Counted from the stretch's first letter, positions 17,875-26,664 are shown. The stretch is 64,000 nucleotides of DNA from Endozoicomonas sp. 8E (GCF_032883915.1 NZ_CP120717.1:812501-876500), one strand, 5' to 3'. Translations and numbers: made by a program. Notes: generated by a model not told the origin, from the letters alone.

Positions 17875-19053
17875 ATGAAAGCAGTCCAACAAGTACTGCA
17901 AGGCGCTGATCTGGAGTCAGATACCTTTTTTGAACTCTGCAAGATTGACCTCAACGCCGTCTCTCCGGGTACGACCCGCATCATTACTCCCAAAGAAGTC
18001 TACAAAAATATTCTGACGCTGGATGAGCAAGACCAGGCTCGTTTGGAGTATGTGGCTATCCGGATTGTTGGTCTGGCCTGTGAGGTCGGACAACAGGTTA
18101 TGAGTGACTTATCTCATAATTTCACCAGCAATCCATACGACAATGCCCTTCGGCTTCTGGCAGCGAATGAAAGCGACTTCAGGAAAGCCGAAGAGATCCG
18201 CTATGTGGAGTATCACCGACATCATGGTCGCATGTGGGATGGCTATTACCTTCCCACTCCGGTGCCTCTGGATAAAGACGTTGATCTGACTGACTTTGTG
18301 CAGAAGCTCAGAGATCAGTTCAACAATGACAAGCTGGTGATCAGGCGGCAGAAGCGACAACGTCATAGTGATCATCAGGGGTTGGTCACTGTGTTGCAGT
18401 TCATGATTTACCGGGAAGGCTTACCGGTCAGCTTTGAAGTGCTCGATGAAGAAGGCAAGGATGTAGTACTGGAAACCATCCACCCCGCTCGTGAGTACGC
18501 AGTGACGTATGAGCCGGAGACCGGTGTTATTGAGCTCTACGCAGAACAGGTAGCCATTCGTAATCTGCTGAAGAAAGCCTTCTGTGAGTCGGTTCTGGAA
18601 CAGGAAGACAGCCCTGAAAAGCTGAAGCTTAGGCAGATCAATCTGGAGATCTTTCGCCAGCGACCTGATTTTGAAGATAGCTTTGATCTGAAGCACGGAG
18701 TCATGGAAGTGACAGTCAAGAATATTGACATTCAGACATTGCCCGGGCGGGGTGGTGCGATCTTAAAAGCCACTTCAAGAAAATTCTTTGACAAGGATGC
18801 CTATCAAACCATCGAAGACCTTGGGATCAACCTTCTGAATCCGAACAAGCTCCGTATTCGGGGCGTGACTCTGGCATTCCTTTGTGAAGCTGTGGGCAGC
18901 CTGCCGAAAGAAACGATCACGGTTAAGTTGAGAGCCCCCAACGGTTGTTCATTACGGGATCTGTCTCAACGAGAACGCTACTTGAATCATGATCTGCTGG
19001 TGCAGATGGGGGTTCTTCTGGAGGACAAGGATGATGAAGCGACAAGCGTTTGA
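17875..19053 (+). CDS. Hypothetical phage early protein
   Basis: A 392-aa soluble, acidic protein that I do not recognise. An N-terminal helical half is followed by a central segment from about residue 130 rich in charged residues (RRQKRQRHSDH) and a beta-rich second half. No signal peptide or membrane segment is present. It is the first gene after the LexA-like site and overlaps the next gene by 23 nt, so the two are probably made together. Possible roles such as repressor/antirepressor or exclusion are open. Confidence 0.6.
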   Translation: MKAVQQVLQGADLESDTFFELCKIDLNAVSPGTTRIITPKEVYKNILTLDEQDQARLEYVAIRIVGLACEVGQQVMSDLSHNFTSNPYDNALRLLAANESDFRKAEEIRYVEYHRHHGRMWDGYYLPTPVPLDKDVDLTDFVQKLRDQFNNDKLVIRRQKRQRHSDHQGLVTVLQFMIYREGLPVSFEVLDEEGKDVVLETIHPAREYAVTYEPETGVIELYAEQVAIRNLLKKAFCESVLEQEDSPEKLKLRQINLEIFRQRPDFEDSFDLKHGVMEVTVKNIDIQTLPGRGGAILKATSRKFFDKDAYQTIEDLGINLLNPNKLRIRGVTLAFLCEAVGSLPKETITVKLRAPNGCSLRDLSQRERYLNHDLLVQMGVLLEDKDDEATSV

Positions 19054-19966
19054 TTTTTTACAAAGTTGTTTTGAGGCAGCTACGGATAAAGAGCGAATCA
19101 GTGAGCTGAAGTTCTATTACCCTGAGTGCTGGCAAGACATCATTGGCAATAATGCCTTTATCCCGAAAGGCCCTGCCGATGACCGGCTGATCATGGTGGA
19201 TTATCCTGATGACTTGCAGGACGGCTATCGTCAGGTGCACAGGGTCAAGGATGAGTTTGTCTACTATTACAACGGCTGCCACAAGGTCACGGACGATGAA
19301 TTAAGAATGTACAAATTCCGAATGGAGTGGTTCCCGGAATGGTTGGCTGAAAAGCTCAATCTGGATCAGGCAGAACCCATACTGGATGACCGGGTCTGGA
19401 AGTTGGGAGAGATCAAAGGCGTCACTGTATTACTGGTTCGAGAGCTGAACCCGAATTTTGATGACATTGCTGACTGTTTGTTTGCTCAATCCTTATCCTC
19501 CTGTGTAGTGATTTCCAGCCAAAAGCCCAAGTCCCGCTATATGATTTTACCTCCTGGGTTTCAGTTACTGCCTCTGGATGAGTTATTGCCGAAAGGTCCG
19601 GTCGCTGTCGACTATAATCGCTTTCTTTCGTATGTTGATCCGGATCAGGCACGACTGGAGCGGGAAGGCATTATCTGGGATGAGCATAACGGGATACTGA
19701 GAGTGTTGGGCCTTGATCCCTGGCTACTGAAAGGTGGGCCAGCCCGTTGCCAGCTGGTGGATCAGTTGGTGCAGGCCGGTAAAAGAGGGGCTCCACAAAT
19801 TCTGACCCAGTTACTCCTGGAAGAGTCCAGTTCCAGTAATCTCAGCCAGTTCTTCCACAAGGAACCTCGCTGGAGAGATTTTATCGGCTACGAGCCAGGA
19901 GCTTCAGGACGATGTTGGTTAAAGGCTTTTGAAGAACTGGAGATGTTTCAAACATCTGAAGCTTGA
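19031..19966 (+). CDS. Hypothetical protein, partner of the preceding gene
   Basis: A 311-aa soluble protein of unknown function. The start is set at the ATGATG at 19031-19036, preceded by GAGG, rather than an upstream ATG at 18989 that would overlap its neighbour by 65 nt. Aromatic- and Asp-rich stretches (FYYPECWQDI, VYYYNGCHKV, MEWFPEWLAEKL) suggest a compact globular fold. A strong terminator follows. Its overlap with the upstream gene implies a two-protein unit. Confidence 0.6.
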   Translation: MMKRQAFDFLQSCFEAATDKERISELKFYYPECWQDIIGNNAFIPKGPADDRLIMVDYPDDLQDGYRQVHRVKDEFVYYYNGCHKVTDDELRMYKFRMEWFPEWLAEKLNLDQAEPILDDRVWKLGEIKGVTVLLVRELNPNFDDIADCLFAQSLSSCVVISSQKPKSRYMILPPGFQLLPLDELLPKGPVAVDYNRFLSYVDPDQARLEREGIIWDEHNGILRVLGLDPWLLKGGPARCQLVDQLVQAGKRGAPQILTQLLLEESSSSNLSQFFHKEPRWRDFIGYEPGASGRCWLKAFEELEMFQTSEA

Positions 19967-19990
19967 TCAATAAATCACAATGACATTAAT

Positions 19991-20014
19991 ACCGGCCTCT
20001 GAGCCGGTTTTTTT
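19991..20014 (+). terminator. Rho-independent terminator
   Basis: ACCGGC and GCCGGT arms with a 6-nt loop, followed by seven T. It closes the two-gene early unit. Confidence 0.92.
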
Positions 20015-20037
20015 GCATTAATTTCAGGAAAAAACCT

Positions 20038-20179
20038 CCTCCTACAGTTTCTCCTACAGCTCCTACACTTCTCCTACAGTAACTCCCCCACTATCAGTCT
20101 TGCATGAACACGAAAAGCACGGAGGTCATCATGCAAGACACACTACCGGGAGCCGTTGCTCCTACACTTTGTCCTACAC
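20038..20179 (+). repeat. Six CCTACA(G/C) iteron-like repeats
   Basis: CCTACA occurs at 20041, 20053, 20062, 20073, 20161 and 20173, mostly as TCCTACAG/C on one strand and spaced 9-12 nt. Four lie just before the HTH gene and two within its start. The helical spacing suggests a binding array, either an operator for the HTH protein or a replication-initiation site. Confidence 0.6.
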
Positions 20180-20400
20180 CTGAAAATCAGGTGGTTCATC
20201 TGGACTCACTCCAGCTGTCCAAACGCCTCAATATCAGCATCAAGTCTCTGGCCAGAATGCGTCAGGACGGCACCGGTCCCCGCTTTATGCGGATCGGAGC
20301 CAGAATCCTGTATCGCCTGTCGGATGTTCTGGAGTACGAGCAATCCCGGCTCTATAACGCAGTGGGCTCACCGGTGATGGAACAGGAGGGTGAGTCATGA
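20131..20400 (+). CDS. Excisionase/MerR-like helix-turn-helix protein
   Basis: An 89-aa DNA-binding protein. The HTH_17-type winged helix runs from about residue 25 (LDSLQLSKRLNISIKSLARM) to LYRLSDVLEYEQ. ATG 20131 is preferred to 20104 because GGAGG lies 5 nt upstream. The gene sits directly on the CCTACA repeats, so it may bind them. It is the first of a tightly packed replication operon and overlaps the next gene by 4 nt. Confidence 0.75.
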   Translation: MQDTLPGAVAPTLCPTPENQVVHLDSLQLSKRLNISIKSLARMRQDGTGPRFMRIGARILYRLSDVLEYEQSRLYNAVGSPVMEQEGES

Positions 20401-20864
20401 GCAGTGAGCTGGAAAACATCCAGAATATGGGAATCGCAGAACTGGCAGCTCGTTCCGGAGCGGATTTGGCGACGTTGGTCGGGGATACGGAAAAAGCCCT
20501 GGCCCAACTCCAGCTGCAAAAAGACTGGCTGGAGTCAGTGATCGCCTACAAGTATGTCTACAAGGCTTCCCAGGTTCGAGCTCAGTTGCAGCAGGACTTC
20601 GGAACCATCAGTTTTGATGACGAAGGAACGCGTGTGCTGGTGGATTTGCCCAGAGAAGTCAGCTGGGACCAGCAAAAACTGAAGGCAATAGCCCAGCGCA
20701 TTCAGGAACAGGGCGAAGACCCATCTGAGTTCCTGGATGTTCACTACTCAGTGCCTCAGGAGAAGTTTGATCTCTGGCCCCAAGAGATTCGTCGATCCTT
20801 CGAGCCAGCCTTGCAAGTGAAGCCAGGTCGTTGCACTTACCGGCTGGTGGGAGGTGTGAAATGA
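20397..20864 (+). CDS. Hypothetical phage protein
   Basis: A 155-aa protein. The N-terminal half is helical and Gln/Leu-rich (ALAQLQLQKDWLESVIAYKY) and probably coiled. The C-terminal half includes REVSWDQQKLKAIAQRIQEQ and FDLWPQEIRRSFEPALQV. It starts on the ATGA overlap with the HTH gene and ends on an ATGA overlap with the ATPase gene. The tight coupling suggests a recombination or replication accessory. No domain is recognised. Confidence 0.7.
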   Translation: MSSELENIQNMGIAELAARSGADLATLVGDTEKALAQLQLQKDWLESVIAYKYVYKASQVRAQLQQDFGTISFDDEGTRVLVDLPREVSWDQQKLKAIAQRIQEQGEDPSEFLDVHYSVPQEKFDLWPQEIRRSFEPALQVKPGRCTYRLVGGVK

Positions 20865-21703
20865 GCCTACCCATTCTCAATGCAGACCAGCGCAGCGAGG
20901 AGCATAAGGGCATCAAGTGCGTGCTGCTGGGCAACAGTGGGGTGGGTAAAACCACCCAGCTGTTGAGCCTTAACCCGGACACCACTTTGTTTGTGGATCT
21001 GGAAGCGGGTGATCTGGCGGTGCAGGAATGGCCCGGTGATGCCCTTCGACCAGCCACTTGGCCGGAGTTCCGAAACTTTGCCGTCTATCTGGCGGGTCCT
21101 AACCCAGCGCTTCGGGACGACCAGGTGTACTCGAAAGCACATTATGAGGCTGTGTGTCGCAAGTATGGTGACCCTGAGTCGTTGGAGAAATACGACACCT
21201 ACTTTATCGACTCCATCACAGTGCTGGGCAGACTCTGCTTCCAGTGGTGCAAAGGCCAGCCCCAGGCGTTCTCCGAGAAAACCGGTAAGCCGGATACTCG
21301 CGGTGCTTATGGCCTGCACGGTCAGGAAATGTTAGCGGCACTGACTCACCTGCAACACGCAAGGGGCAAGAACGTAGTCTTTGTCGCCATCCTCGAGGAG
21401 CGGGTGGACGACTTTAACCGCAAGCTCCACCAGCCGCAGATTGAAGGCAGTAAAACCGGTCTGGAGCTTCCCGGCATCGTTGACCAAGTGATCACCCTGG
21501 GCAGTCTGCCCGATGAAGAAGGCAACCTGCGTCGTACTTTCGTTTGCCAAACTCTTAACCCTTACGGCTATCCGGCCAAAGATCGCAGCGGTCGTCTGGA
21601 TGTATACGAACCGCCTCACCTCGGACAGCTGTTTACCAAGATCCGGAGTGGATCAAGGCAACCTGTCCAGTTTGAAACTCAACCTCAAGGAACGGAGAAA
21701 TAA
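20861..21703 (+). CDS. RecA-like AAA ATPase (AAA_24; Sak4-type recombinase candidate)
   Basis: A 280-aa P-loop ATPase. Walker A GNSGVGKTT is near residue 26, followed by LFVDLEAGDLAVQEWPGD and the Walker B-like YDTYFIDSITVL around residue 110. C-terminal motifs are ELPGIVDQVITLG and RTFVCQTLNPYGYPAKDR. This layout is that of phage AAA_24 proteins, including Sak4, a single-strand-annealing recombinase that works with an SSB. An SSB-like gene follows immediately, which supports this reading. ATG 20861 overlaps the upstream stop. Confidence 0.8.
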   Translation: MSLPILNADQRSEEHKGIKCVLLGNSGVGKTTQLLSLNPDTTLFVDLEAGDLAVQEWPGDALRPATWPEFRNFAVYLAGPNPALRDDQVYSKAHYEAVCRKYGDPESLEKYDTYFIDSITVLGRLCFQWCKGQPQAFSEKTGKPDTRGAYGLHGQEMLAALTHLQHARGKNVVFVAILEERVDDFNRKLHQPQIEGSKTGLELPGIVDQVITLGSLPDEEGNLRRTFVCQTLNPYGYPAKDRSGRLDVYEPPHLGQLFTKIRSGSRQPVQFETQPQGTEK

Positions 21704-21705
21704 CC

Positions 21706-22359
21706 ATGAGCCAACAAAGAGCCATGACACGCTGGAACGACTTTAACGATGCTACCGATCAGGGCAGCTACGATGTCATTCCTTCAGGCACCCTGGTCAA
21801 GGTACGTATGACCCTTAAGCCGGGAGGCTACGACAATCCCGAAATGGGCTGGACCGGTGGTTACGCTACTTGCGGCGATACCGGAGCTATCTACCTCAAT
21901 GCTGAGTTCACTGTGCTGGAAGGCCAGTACGCCAGGCGCAAGATCTGGTCCCTGATCGGGATGCACAGCCCCAAAGGCCCGGAGTGGGAAAACATGGGCC
22001 GGTCCTTTGTACGGGGTGTCCTGCAATCAGCTCGCAATATCAAGGCCGAGGATAACAGCCCACCGGCTTATAAAGCCCGACAATTGCAATCTTTGTCAGA
22101 GCTGGACGGCATTGAGTTCGTTGCAAAAGTCAGTACTGAAAAGGATCAGTACGACGAACCGAAAAATGTCATCAAACAGGCCATCACACCGGAGCACAAG
22201 CAGTATGCCCAGTTGATGTTTGGTCAGGTTACTCCTCAGGGGAATCCATCCGCTAATCAGCAGGGTAGCCACCCTCAGGCTCAGCTGCAATCCCAGCTCT
22301 ACAGTCCTCCGGAATCAGCGCCTCACCCAGCTGAAAGCTACAACAACCAGTGGGATTAA
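21706..22359 (+). CDS. DUF669-like / single-stranded DNA-binding candidate
   Basis: A 217-aa protein. A beta-rich first two-thirds (YDVIPSGTLVKVRMTLKPGG, then IYLNAEFTVLEGQYARRKIW) is followed by a Gln/Pro/Ser-rich flexible tail ending in NNQWD, an acidic tip like that of SSBs. Phage DUF669 proteins with this organisation bind single-stranded DNA. It sits between the Sak4-like ATPase and the primase. Its N-terminus carries the same W-x-DFNDA-x-x-QG motif as the primase, which is unusual. Confidence 0.7.
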   Translation: MSQQRAMTRWNDFNDATDQGSYDVIPSGTLVKVRMTLKPGGYDNPEMGWTGGYATCGDTGAIYLNAEFTVLEGQYARRKIWSLIGMHSPKGPEWENMGRSFVRGVLQSARNIKAEDNSPPAYKARQLQSLSELDGIEFVAKVSTEKDQYDEPKNVIKQAITPEHKQYAQLMFGQVTPQGNPSANQQGSHPQAQLQSQLYSPPESAPHPAESYNNQWD

Positions 22360-22368
22360 GGCTCTAAC

Positions 22369-22390
22369 GCCCACCTGCGGGTGGGCTTTT
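22369..22390 (+). terminator. Short terminator before the primase gene
   Basis: GCCCACC and GGTGGGC arms with a 4-nt loop, followed by TTTT. It sits 10 nt after the SSB-like gene and may reduce read-through into the primase. Confidence 0.75.
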
Positions 22391-22409
22391 CCCTACAGAG
22401 ACTGTGACA

Positions 22410-24518
22410 ATGAAAAACAAATGGCTTGATTTTAACGATGCCCAAGAGCAGGGCACGACACAGAAACGGGATGCAGAAGACGTTAAGCGTCGTATTCAGG
22501 AACGAATGCCAGAGTACCTGGCCTGGCTCTTTCCCAATGGCAAAAAACGAGGTCAGAAGTTTGTATTGGGCAACGTCCAGGGCAAGAAGGGCAAGAGCCT
22601 GGAAGTGGAGCTGGGCAGTGGACTTTGGCACGACTTTGAAAGCGGTGAAGGCGGTGACATTATCAGTCTGACCGCAGCGCATCAGTCTCTTGATCCTCAA
22701 AGAGACTTTCCAGAAATCATAGAGCTCATGGCGGAGTGGCTGGGTATGCCGTCATTCACGCCACCAGCTACGGTTAGTCACCAGGAAGAATATGAAGACT
22801 TGGGTCATCACACAGGCAAGTGGGACTACCAAGATGCCGAAGGCAATTTGATTGCTTGTGTTTACCGTTATGACACACCAGATGGAAAGGAGTTCAGACC
22901 CTGGGACGTGAAGACCCGTAAAACCAAAGCTCCTAATCCGAGACCGCTTTATAACCAGCCGGGCATCAAGGTAGCGGACGAAGTACTGCTGGTGGAGGGT
23001 GAGAAAGCAGCTCAGGCACTGATTGATACTGGTTATTGTGCTACGACTGCCATGAACGGTGCCAAGGCTCCAACGGATAAAACGGACTGGTCTCCGCTTA
23101 AAAACAAACGAGTGCTGGTGTGGCCCGACCATGATGAGGCTGGATTGCTTTACGCCCAGCAGGCGGCACAGGCTATTTCTGATGCTGGTGCGGCCTCCGT
23201 CATTATCTTAAAACCACCTGAGCAGCAACCTGAGAAGTGGGACGCAGCAGATGCTGTGGCAGAGGCATTCGATATTCGTCAATGGATGATTACCACACGA
23301 CGAAAGACGATCAAGGAGTCTGTGCCCGTCTATCGTTTTGGTGAGTTGCTGGATGATGAATCCCCCATGCCAGAGGATTTGTTGTCTCCGAGGATATTGA
23401 CGCCTGGTGGCATGTTGGTGTTGGGTGGTGCTCCGAAGGTAGGCAAGAGTGACTTCCTGCTTAACCTTCTCGCGCATATGTCGGCAGGCTTGACCTTCCT
23501 GGATATGCGCCCCAGTCGTCCCCTGAAGGTGTTCTATCTACAGGCCGAGGTGCAATACCACTATCTGCGTGAGCGGGTGAAGCAATTACCTCTCGAGGAC
23601 TTCCAGCTTAACCGGGTTCGAGAGAACCTGGTGATGACAGCCCGGTTAAAACTGATCCTTAATGCGGTGGGCTTGCCCATCATCGCCAGAGCGATTCAGC
23701 AGGCTTTTTCTGAAGGACCTGATGTCATTGTTATTGACCCCATCAGGAATGTGTTCGATCCGGGGCCGGACGGCAGCAGCGAAAATGATAACAACGCTAT
23801 GCTATTTTTTCTCAAGGAGCGAGTGGAGCAACTGCGGGATATCGTCAACCCGGACGCAGGCATAGTGCTCGTTCACCACACCCGAAAGATGAGTAAACGA
23901 CAGCTTGAGGAAGATCCTTTTCAGGCGCTTTCCGGGGCTGGCAGCCTAAGAGGTTACTACACCTCCGGGATGTTGCTGTTCAGGCCGGAAGAGCTGGAGC
24001 CTGAACGAATGCTCTATTACGAGCTGAGAAACGGCCCTTCACCCAAAGCTCAGAGGATCATCAAAAGAGATGGACAATGGCGGGAAGCACCTCCCAACAG
24101 TATGCGTCTGGCGGGTGAAGAGTTAGGCAAGAAGCACGATGCAGAGCGCATCAGGAAGCGGGAAGTGATCGTTAACTTGCTCTACCAAGAAGCACTGAAA
24201 GGCAGGGTGTTCACCGTTAACCAGTTCTCTGAGCAGTTTGAAAACCAGCTGGGCCTGGGTGGCAAAACGACCATTTATGATCGAATTCAGGTGCTGGCTA
24301 CCAAAGGCTATATCAAGTTTTTCCGGGATTATGACGAGTATAATTTGCCTGCTCCAAAGCGCAGCAAACTGGGGTATTTATGTGTTGATGGCATGGCCTA
24401 TGGCGTGGATGGCGAGGCATTGTGCAGCATCAGGCCAACGGATTTCAAATGCCCCAATACCGGCACATTGCTGCCTGTCGAAAATCCAGATGTGTGGGTT
24501 TACCAGGACGCCCTGTAG
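22410..24518 (+). CDS. Phage primase/helicase (Toprim plus RecA-like ATPase)
   Basis: A 702-aa replication protein. The N-terminal part has the DNA-primase-like block LWHDFESGEGGDIISL (about residues 70-85). A Toprim domain follows (VLLVEGEKAAQAL, then VLVWPDHDEAG, about residues 190-240). A RecA/AAA_25 ATPase with Walker A GAPKVGKSD starts at about residue 335; Walker B is VIVIDPIRNVF, with VLVHHTRKM beyond. The C-terminus has a winged-helix-like part. It should prime and unwind the phage origin. ATG 22410 is preferred to GTG 22404. No N-terminal zinc finger is seen, unlike DnaG/T7 gp4. Confidence 0.85.
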   Translation: MKNKWLDFNDAQEQGTTQKRDAEDVKRRIQERMPEYLAWLFPNGKKRGQKFVLGNVQGKKGKSLEVELGSGLWHDFESGEGGDIISLTAAHQSLDPQRDFPEIIELMAEWLGMPSFTPPATVSHQEEYEDLGHHTGKWDYQDAEGNLIACVYRYDTPDGKEFRPWDVKTRKTKAPNPRPLYNQPGIKVADEVLLVEGEKAAQALIDTGYCATTAMNGAKAPTDKTDWSPLKNKRVLVWPDHDEAGLLYAQQAAQAISDAGAASVIILKPPEQQPEKWDAADAVAEAFDIRQWMITTRRKTIKESVPVYRFGELLDDESPMPEDLLSPRILTPGGMLVLGGAPKVGKSDFLLNLLAHMSAGLTFLDMRPSRPLKVFYLQAEVQYHYLRERVKQLPLEDFQLNRVRENLVMTARLKLILNAVGLPIIARAIQQAFSEGPDVIVIDPIRNVFDPGPDGSSENDNNAMLFFLKERVEQLRDIVNPDAGIVLVHHTRKMSKRQLEEDPFQALSGAGSLRGYYTSGMLLFRPEELEPERMLYYELRNGPSPKAQRIIKRDGQWREAPPNSMRLAGEELGKKHDAERIRKREVIVNLLYQEALKGRVFTVNQFSEQFENQLGLGGKTTIYDRIQVLATKGYIKFFRDYDEYNLPAPKRSKLGYLCVDGMAYGVDGEALCSIRPTDFKCPNTGTLLPVENPDVWVYQDAL

Positions 24519-24820
24519 AAGTCAGAAACCGACTGAAAATGGCCTTTCAGAATTCGGCCAGATTTCAGAATTCGCAGAATTCAAAAAAATTGAAATCTGG
24601 TTGAGAACTTATTTTTAAAAGGATTTCAAACGGTTATGTGGGCTTTTTAGAATTCAATTCAGGTTTTCCGAATTTTGGAATCCGAAGTCTGTAAGTTGTT
24701 GTTTATTAAGCAATATTTTCTAGTTTTCAGAATTCAACAACACCGTATATATAAATATATACAGGCGAGCCTCCTTCAGGTCGGCCTCGCCTGTATAACA
24801 AAACCACAGGAGCTGAAGTC
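24519..24820. promoter_or_regulatory. AT-rich region with AGAATTC repeats and an inverted repeat
   Basis: There is no gene here. AGAATTC occurs five times (24549, 24567, 24576, 24651 and 24728 as approximate starts), several within a TTTCAGAATTC context. Near the right end a 12-bp inverted repeat, TATACAGGCGAG / CTCGCCTGTATA (24758-24769 and 24786-24797), forms a hairpin before the next gene. The mix of repeats, low GC and a position next to the primase would suit a replication origin or the operator of the late regulator. Confidence 0.5.
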
Positions 24821-25201
24821 ATGGAGTGCAAGGATGAACTGGCCCATCGCTATCGGGAAGCCTGGCTGGTGGCACGACGAGTGTCGTCAGGTATTAATCT
24901 CCGGTACTCCGCTTTCTGGCCGGAGATCAATCCCAACCGCTGGGAGGTCTACCAGGGAGAAAACAAAATCCTGAGACTGCCTGAGCCCTCGGAAGACGAA
25001 GTGGATCGCATGGTGAAGTGTATGCGCTGGTTGCGATGGGTCAGCGAGGAGGAACGCAAGCTGATCTGGCTTCGTGCTTCGGGATTGCCCTGGCGAGTGA
25101 TTGCTGACGACCTCGGGGTGAATCGAAAAACAGCCTATGGGCACTGGTGCAAGGCCATAAACCGGATTTCTATCCACATTTTACAAAAAAATTCAGGGTA
25201 A
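24821..25201 (+). CDS. DUF6362 family phage regulator
   Basis: A 126-aa protein with the DUF6362 layout. A conserved N-terminus (LAHRYREAWLVARRV) is followed by a helical part (DRMVKCMRWLRWVSEEERKL). An HTH then runs WLRASGLPWRVIADDLGVNR with KTAYGHWCKAI. The sigma-like or LuxR-like HTH suggests a transcription factor, likely controlling lysis and late genes that start just downstream. That role is inferred from position. Confidence 0.75.
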   Translation: MECKDELAHRYREAWLVARRVSSGINLRYSAFWPEINPNRWEVYQGENKILRLPEPSEDEVDRMVKCMRWLRWVSEEERKLIWLRASGLPWRVIADDLGVNRKTAYGHWCKAINRISIHILQKNSG

Positions 25202-25331
25202 TTTGACCCGTGTAGAGTGTTTAAAGAGGCGTTTGTCTGTCGTTGTCGCTTAAAGTCCGTATATGGAGGATTGGACACTTTCGCCAAATTTGACAAGAAT
25301 TAACGCTAAGCTCGAAGCGAAGTGCACCTGA

Positions 25332-25362
25332 ACCTCACACCTCCCCGGTCTGAGGTTTTTTT
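25332..25362 (+). terminator. Terminator after DUF6362
   Basis: AACCTCA and TGAGGTT arms with a 13-nt loop and a following TTTTTT run. Confidence 0.75.
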
Positions 25363-25386
25363 ACGTCTGGAAATCACGGAAGAACC

Positions 25387-26664
25387 ATGTCCAGAATCCT
25401 TGTCGAAGCCATAGAACATCGCCCCGTCGCCACCCTGGTGCCCTACGCCAACAACGCTCGTACTCACTCCGATGAGCAGGTGGACCAGATTGCCCGATCC
25501 ATCGAGGAGTTCGGGTTTGTCAATCCGGTGCTGGTGGGCAGTGACGATGTCATCGTAGCCGGTCATGGTCGTCTGATGGCGGCGAAGCAGCTGGGTATGG
25601 AAACCGTGCCGGTGATCGTGCTGGGGCACTTGAGTGAAACCCAGCGCAGGGCGCTGATCATTGCCGACAACCAGATCACGGCCAACTCAGGCTGGGACGA
25701 AGAACTGCTCAAGCAGGAACTGGCAGAACTGGATGCCCTGGATTTTGACCTGGACCTGATGGGCTTTTCCGATGAAGAACTGGAAGGTCTGCTGCTGGTG
25801 GACGAACCAGAAGGGCAGACTGATGATGACGAAATTCCTGAACCGGAGGAGCATCCCGTCAGCCAGCTGGGTGACCTCTGGATTTTAGGAAATCATCGGG
25901 TGCTATGCGGCAGTGCTACCGAACAGGCTGATGTGGAAACCCTGATGGCAGGCCAGCTGGCGGATATGGTGTTCACCGATCCACCCTACAACGTTGACTA
26001 TGCCAATCCCGGGAAAAACACCCAAGCCAAAAAAGATCGCCGGATCAAAAACGACAATCTCGGCTCTGAGTTCCACGCTTTCCTGCTGGCCGCCATGACC
26101 AACCTGCTCGGAGTCTGCAAGGGGGCCATTTATATCTGCATGTCGTCGTCTGAACTGGATACGCTCCAGAAAGCTTTCCGGGAAGCCGGTGGCAAGTGGT
26201 CCACGTTTATCATCTGGGCCAAGAACACCTTCACCCTGGGTCGTTCCGATTATCAACGGCAGTACGAGCCAATCCTCTACGGCTGGAAGGAAGGCAACGA
26301 ACATTTCTGGTGTGGAGCCAGAGATCAGGGCGACGTTTGGTTCCATAGCAAGCCTGCCAGGAATGACCTTCATCCCACTATGAAACCCGTGGAGCTGGTA
26401 GAGCGAGCTGTTCGCAACTCTTCCAAGACCTACGACATCGTGCTGGACCTGTTTGGCGGTTCCGGCTCCACACTGATTGCATGCGAAAAGTCACACCGCA
26501 GTGCCCGGCTTACCGAACTGGACCCCAAATACGTTGATGTCATTGTGCGCCGATGGGAGGAGTACACAGGCAAGGAAGCCTATCTTGAATCCAATAATCT
26601 GACCTTTGCCCAGGTCAAGGAAGACCACGATGGACGAACTCTCAAGGCGACTGGATCAGATTGA
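25387..26664 (+). CDS. ParB-domain DNA methyltransferase fusion
   Basis: A 425-aa two-domain protein. Residues about 8-100 are a ParB/Srx-type domain (NARTHSDEQVDQIARSI, then VIVAGHGRLMAAKQLGM). A beta-class DNA methyltransferase follows, with the catalytic motif DPPYNVDY at 198-205 and the SAM-binding motif DLFGGSGSTLIACE near 355. DPPY is typical of N6-adenine or N4-cytosine methylation. Phage versions of this fusion are believed to modify phage DNA against host restriction, and a role in packaging has been proposed because of their position near terminase genes. No restriction partner is adjacent. Confidence 0.9.
   Translation: MSRILVEAIEHRPVATLVPYANNARTHSDEQVDQIARSIEEFGFVNPVLVGSDDVIVAGHGRLMAAKQLGMETVPVIVLGHLSETQRRALIIADNQITANSGWDEELLKQELAELDALDFDLDLMGFSDEELEGLLLVDEPEGQTDDDEIPEPEEHPVSQLGDLWILGNHRVLCGSATEQADVETLMAGQLADMVFTDPPYNVDYANPGKNTQAKKDRRIKNDNLGSEFHAFLLAAMTNLLGVCKGAIYICMSSSELDTLQKAFREAGGKWSTFIIWAKNTFTLGRSDYQRQYEPILYGWKEGNEHFWCGARDQGDVWFHSKPARNDLHPTMKPVELVERAVRNSSKTYDIVLDLFGGSGSTLIACEKSHRSARLTELDPKYVDVIVRRWEEYTGKEAYLESNNLTFAQVKEDHDGRTLKATGSD

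Noticed and set aside
24519-24820. Coding frames in the AGAATTC region
   Set aside because: Short frames without ribosome sites in low-complexity AT-rich sequence.
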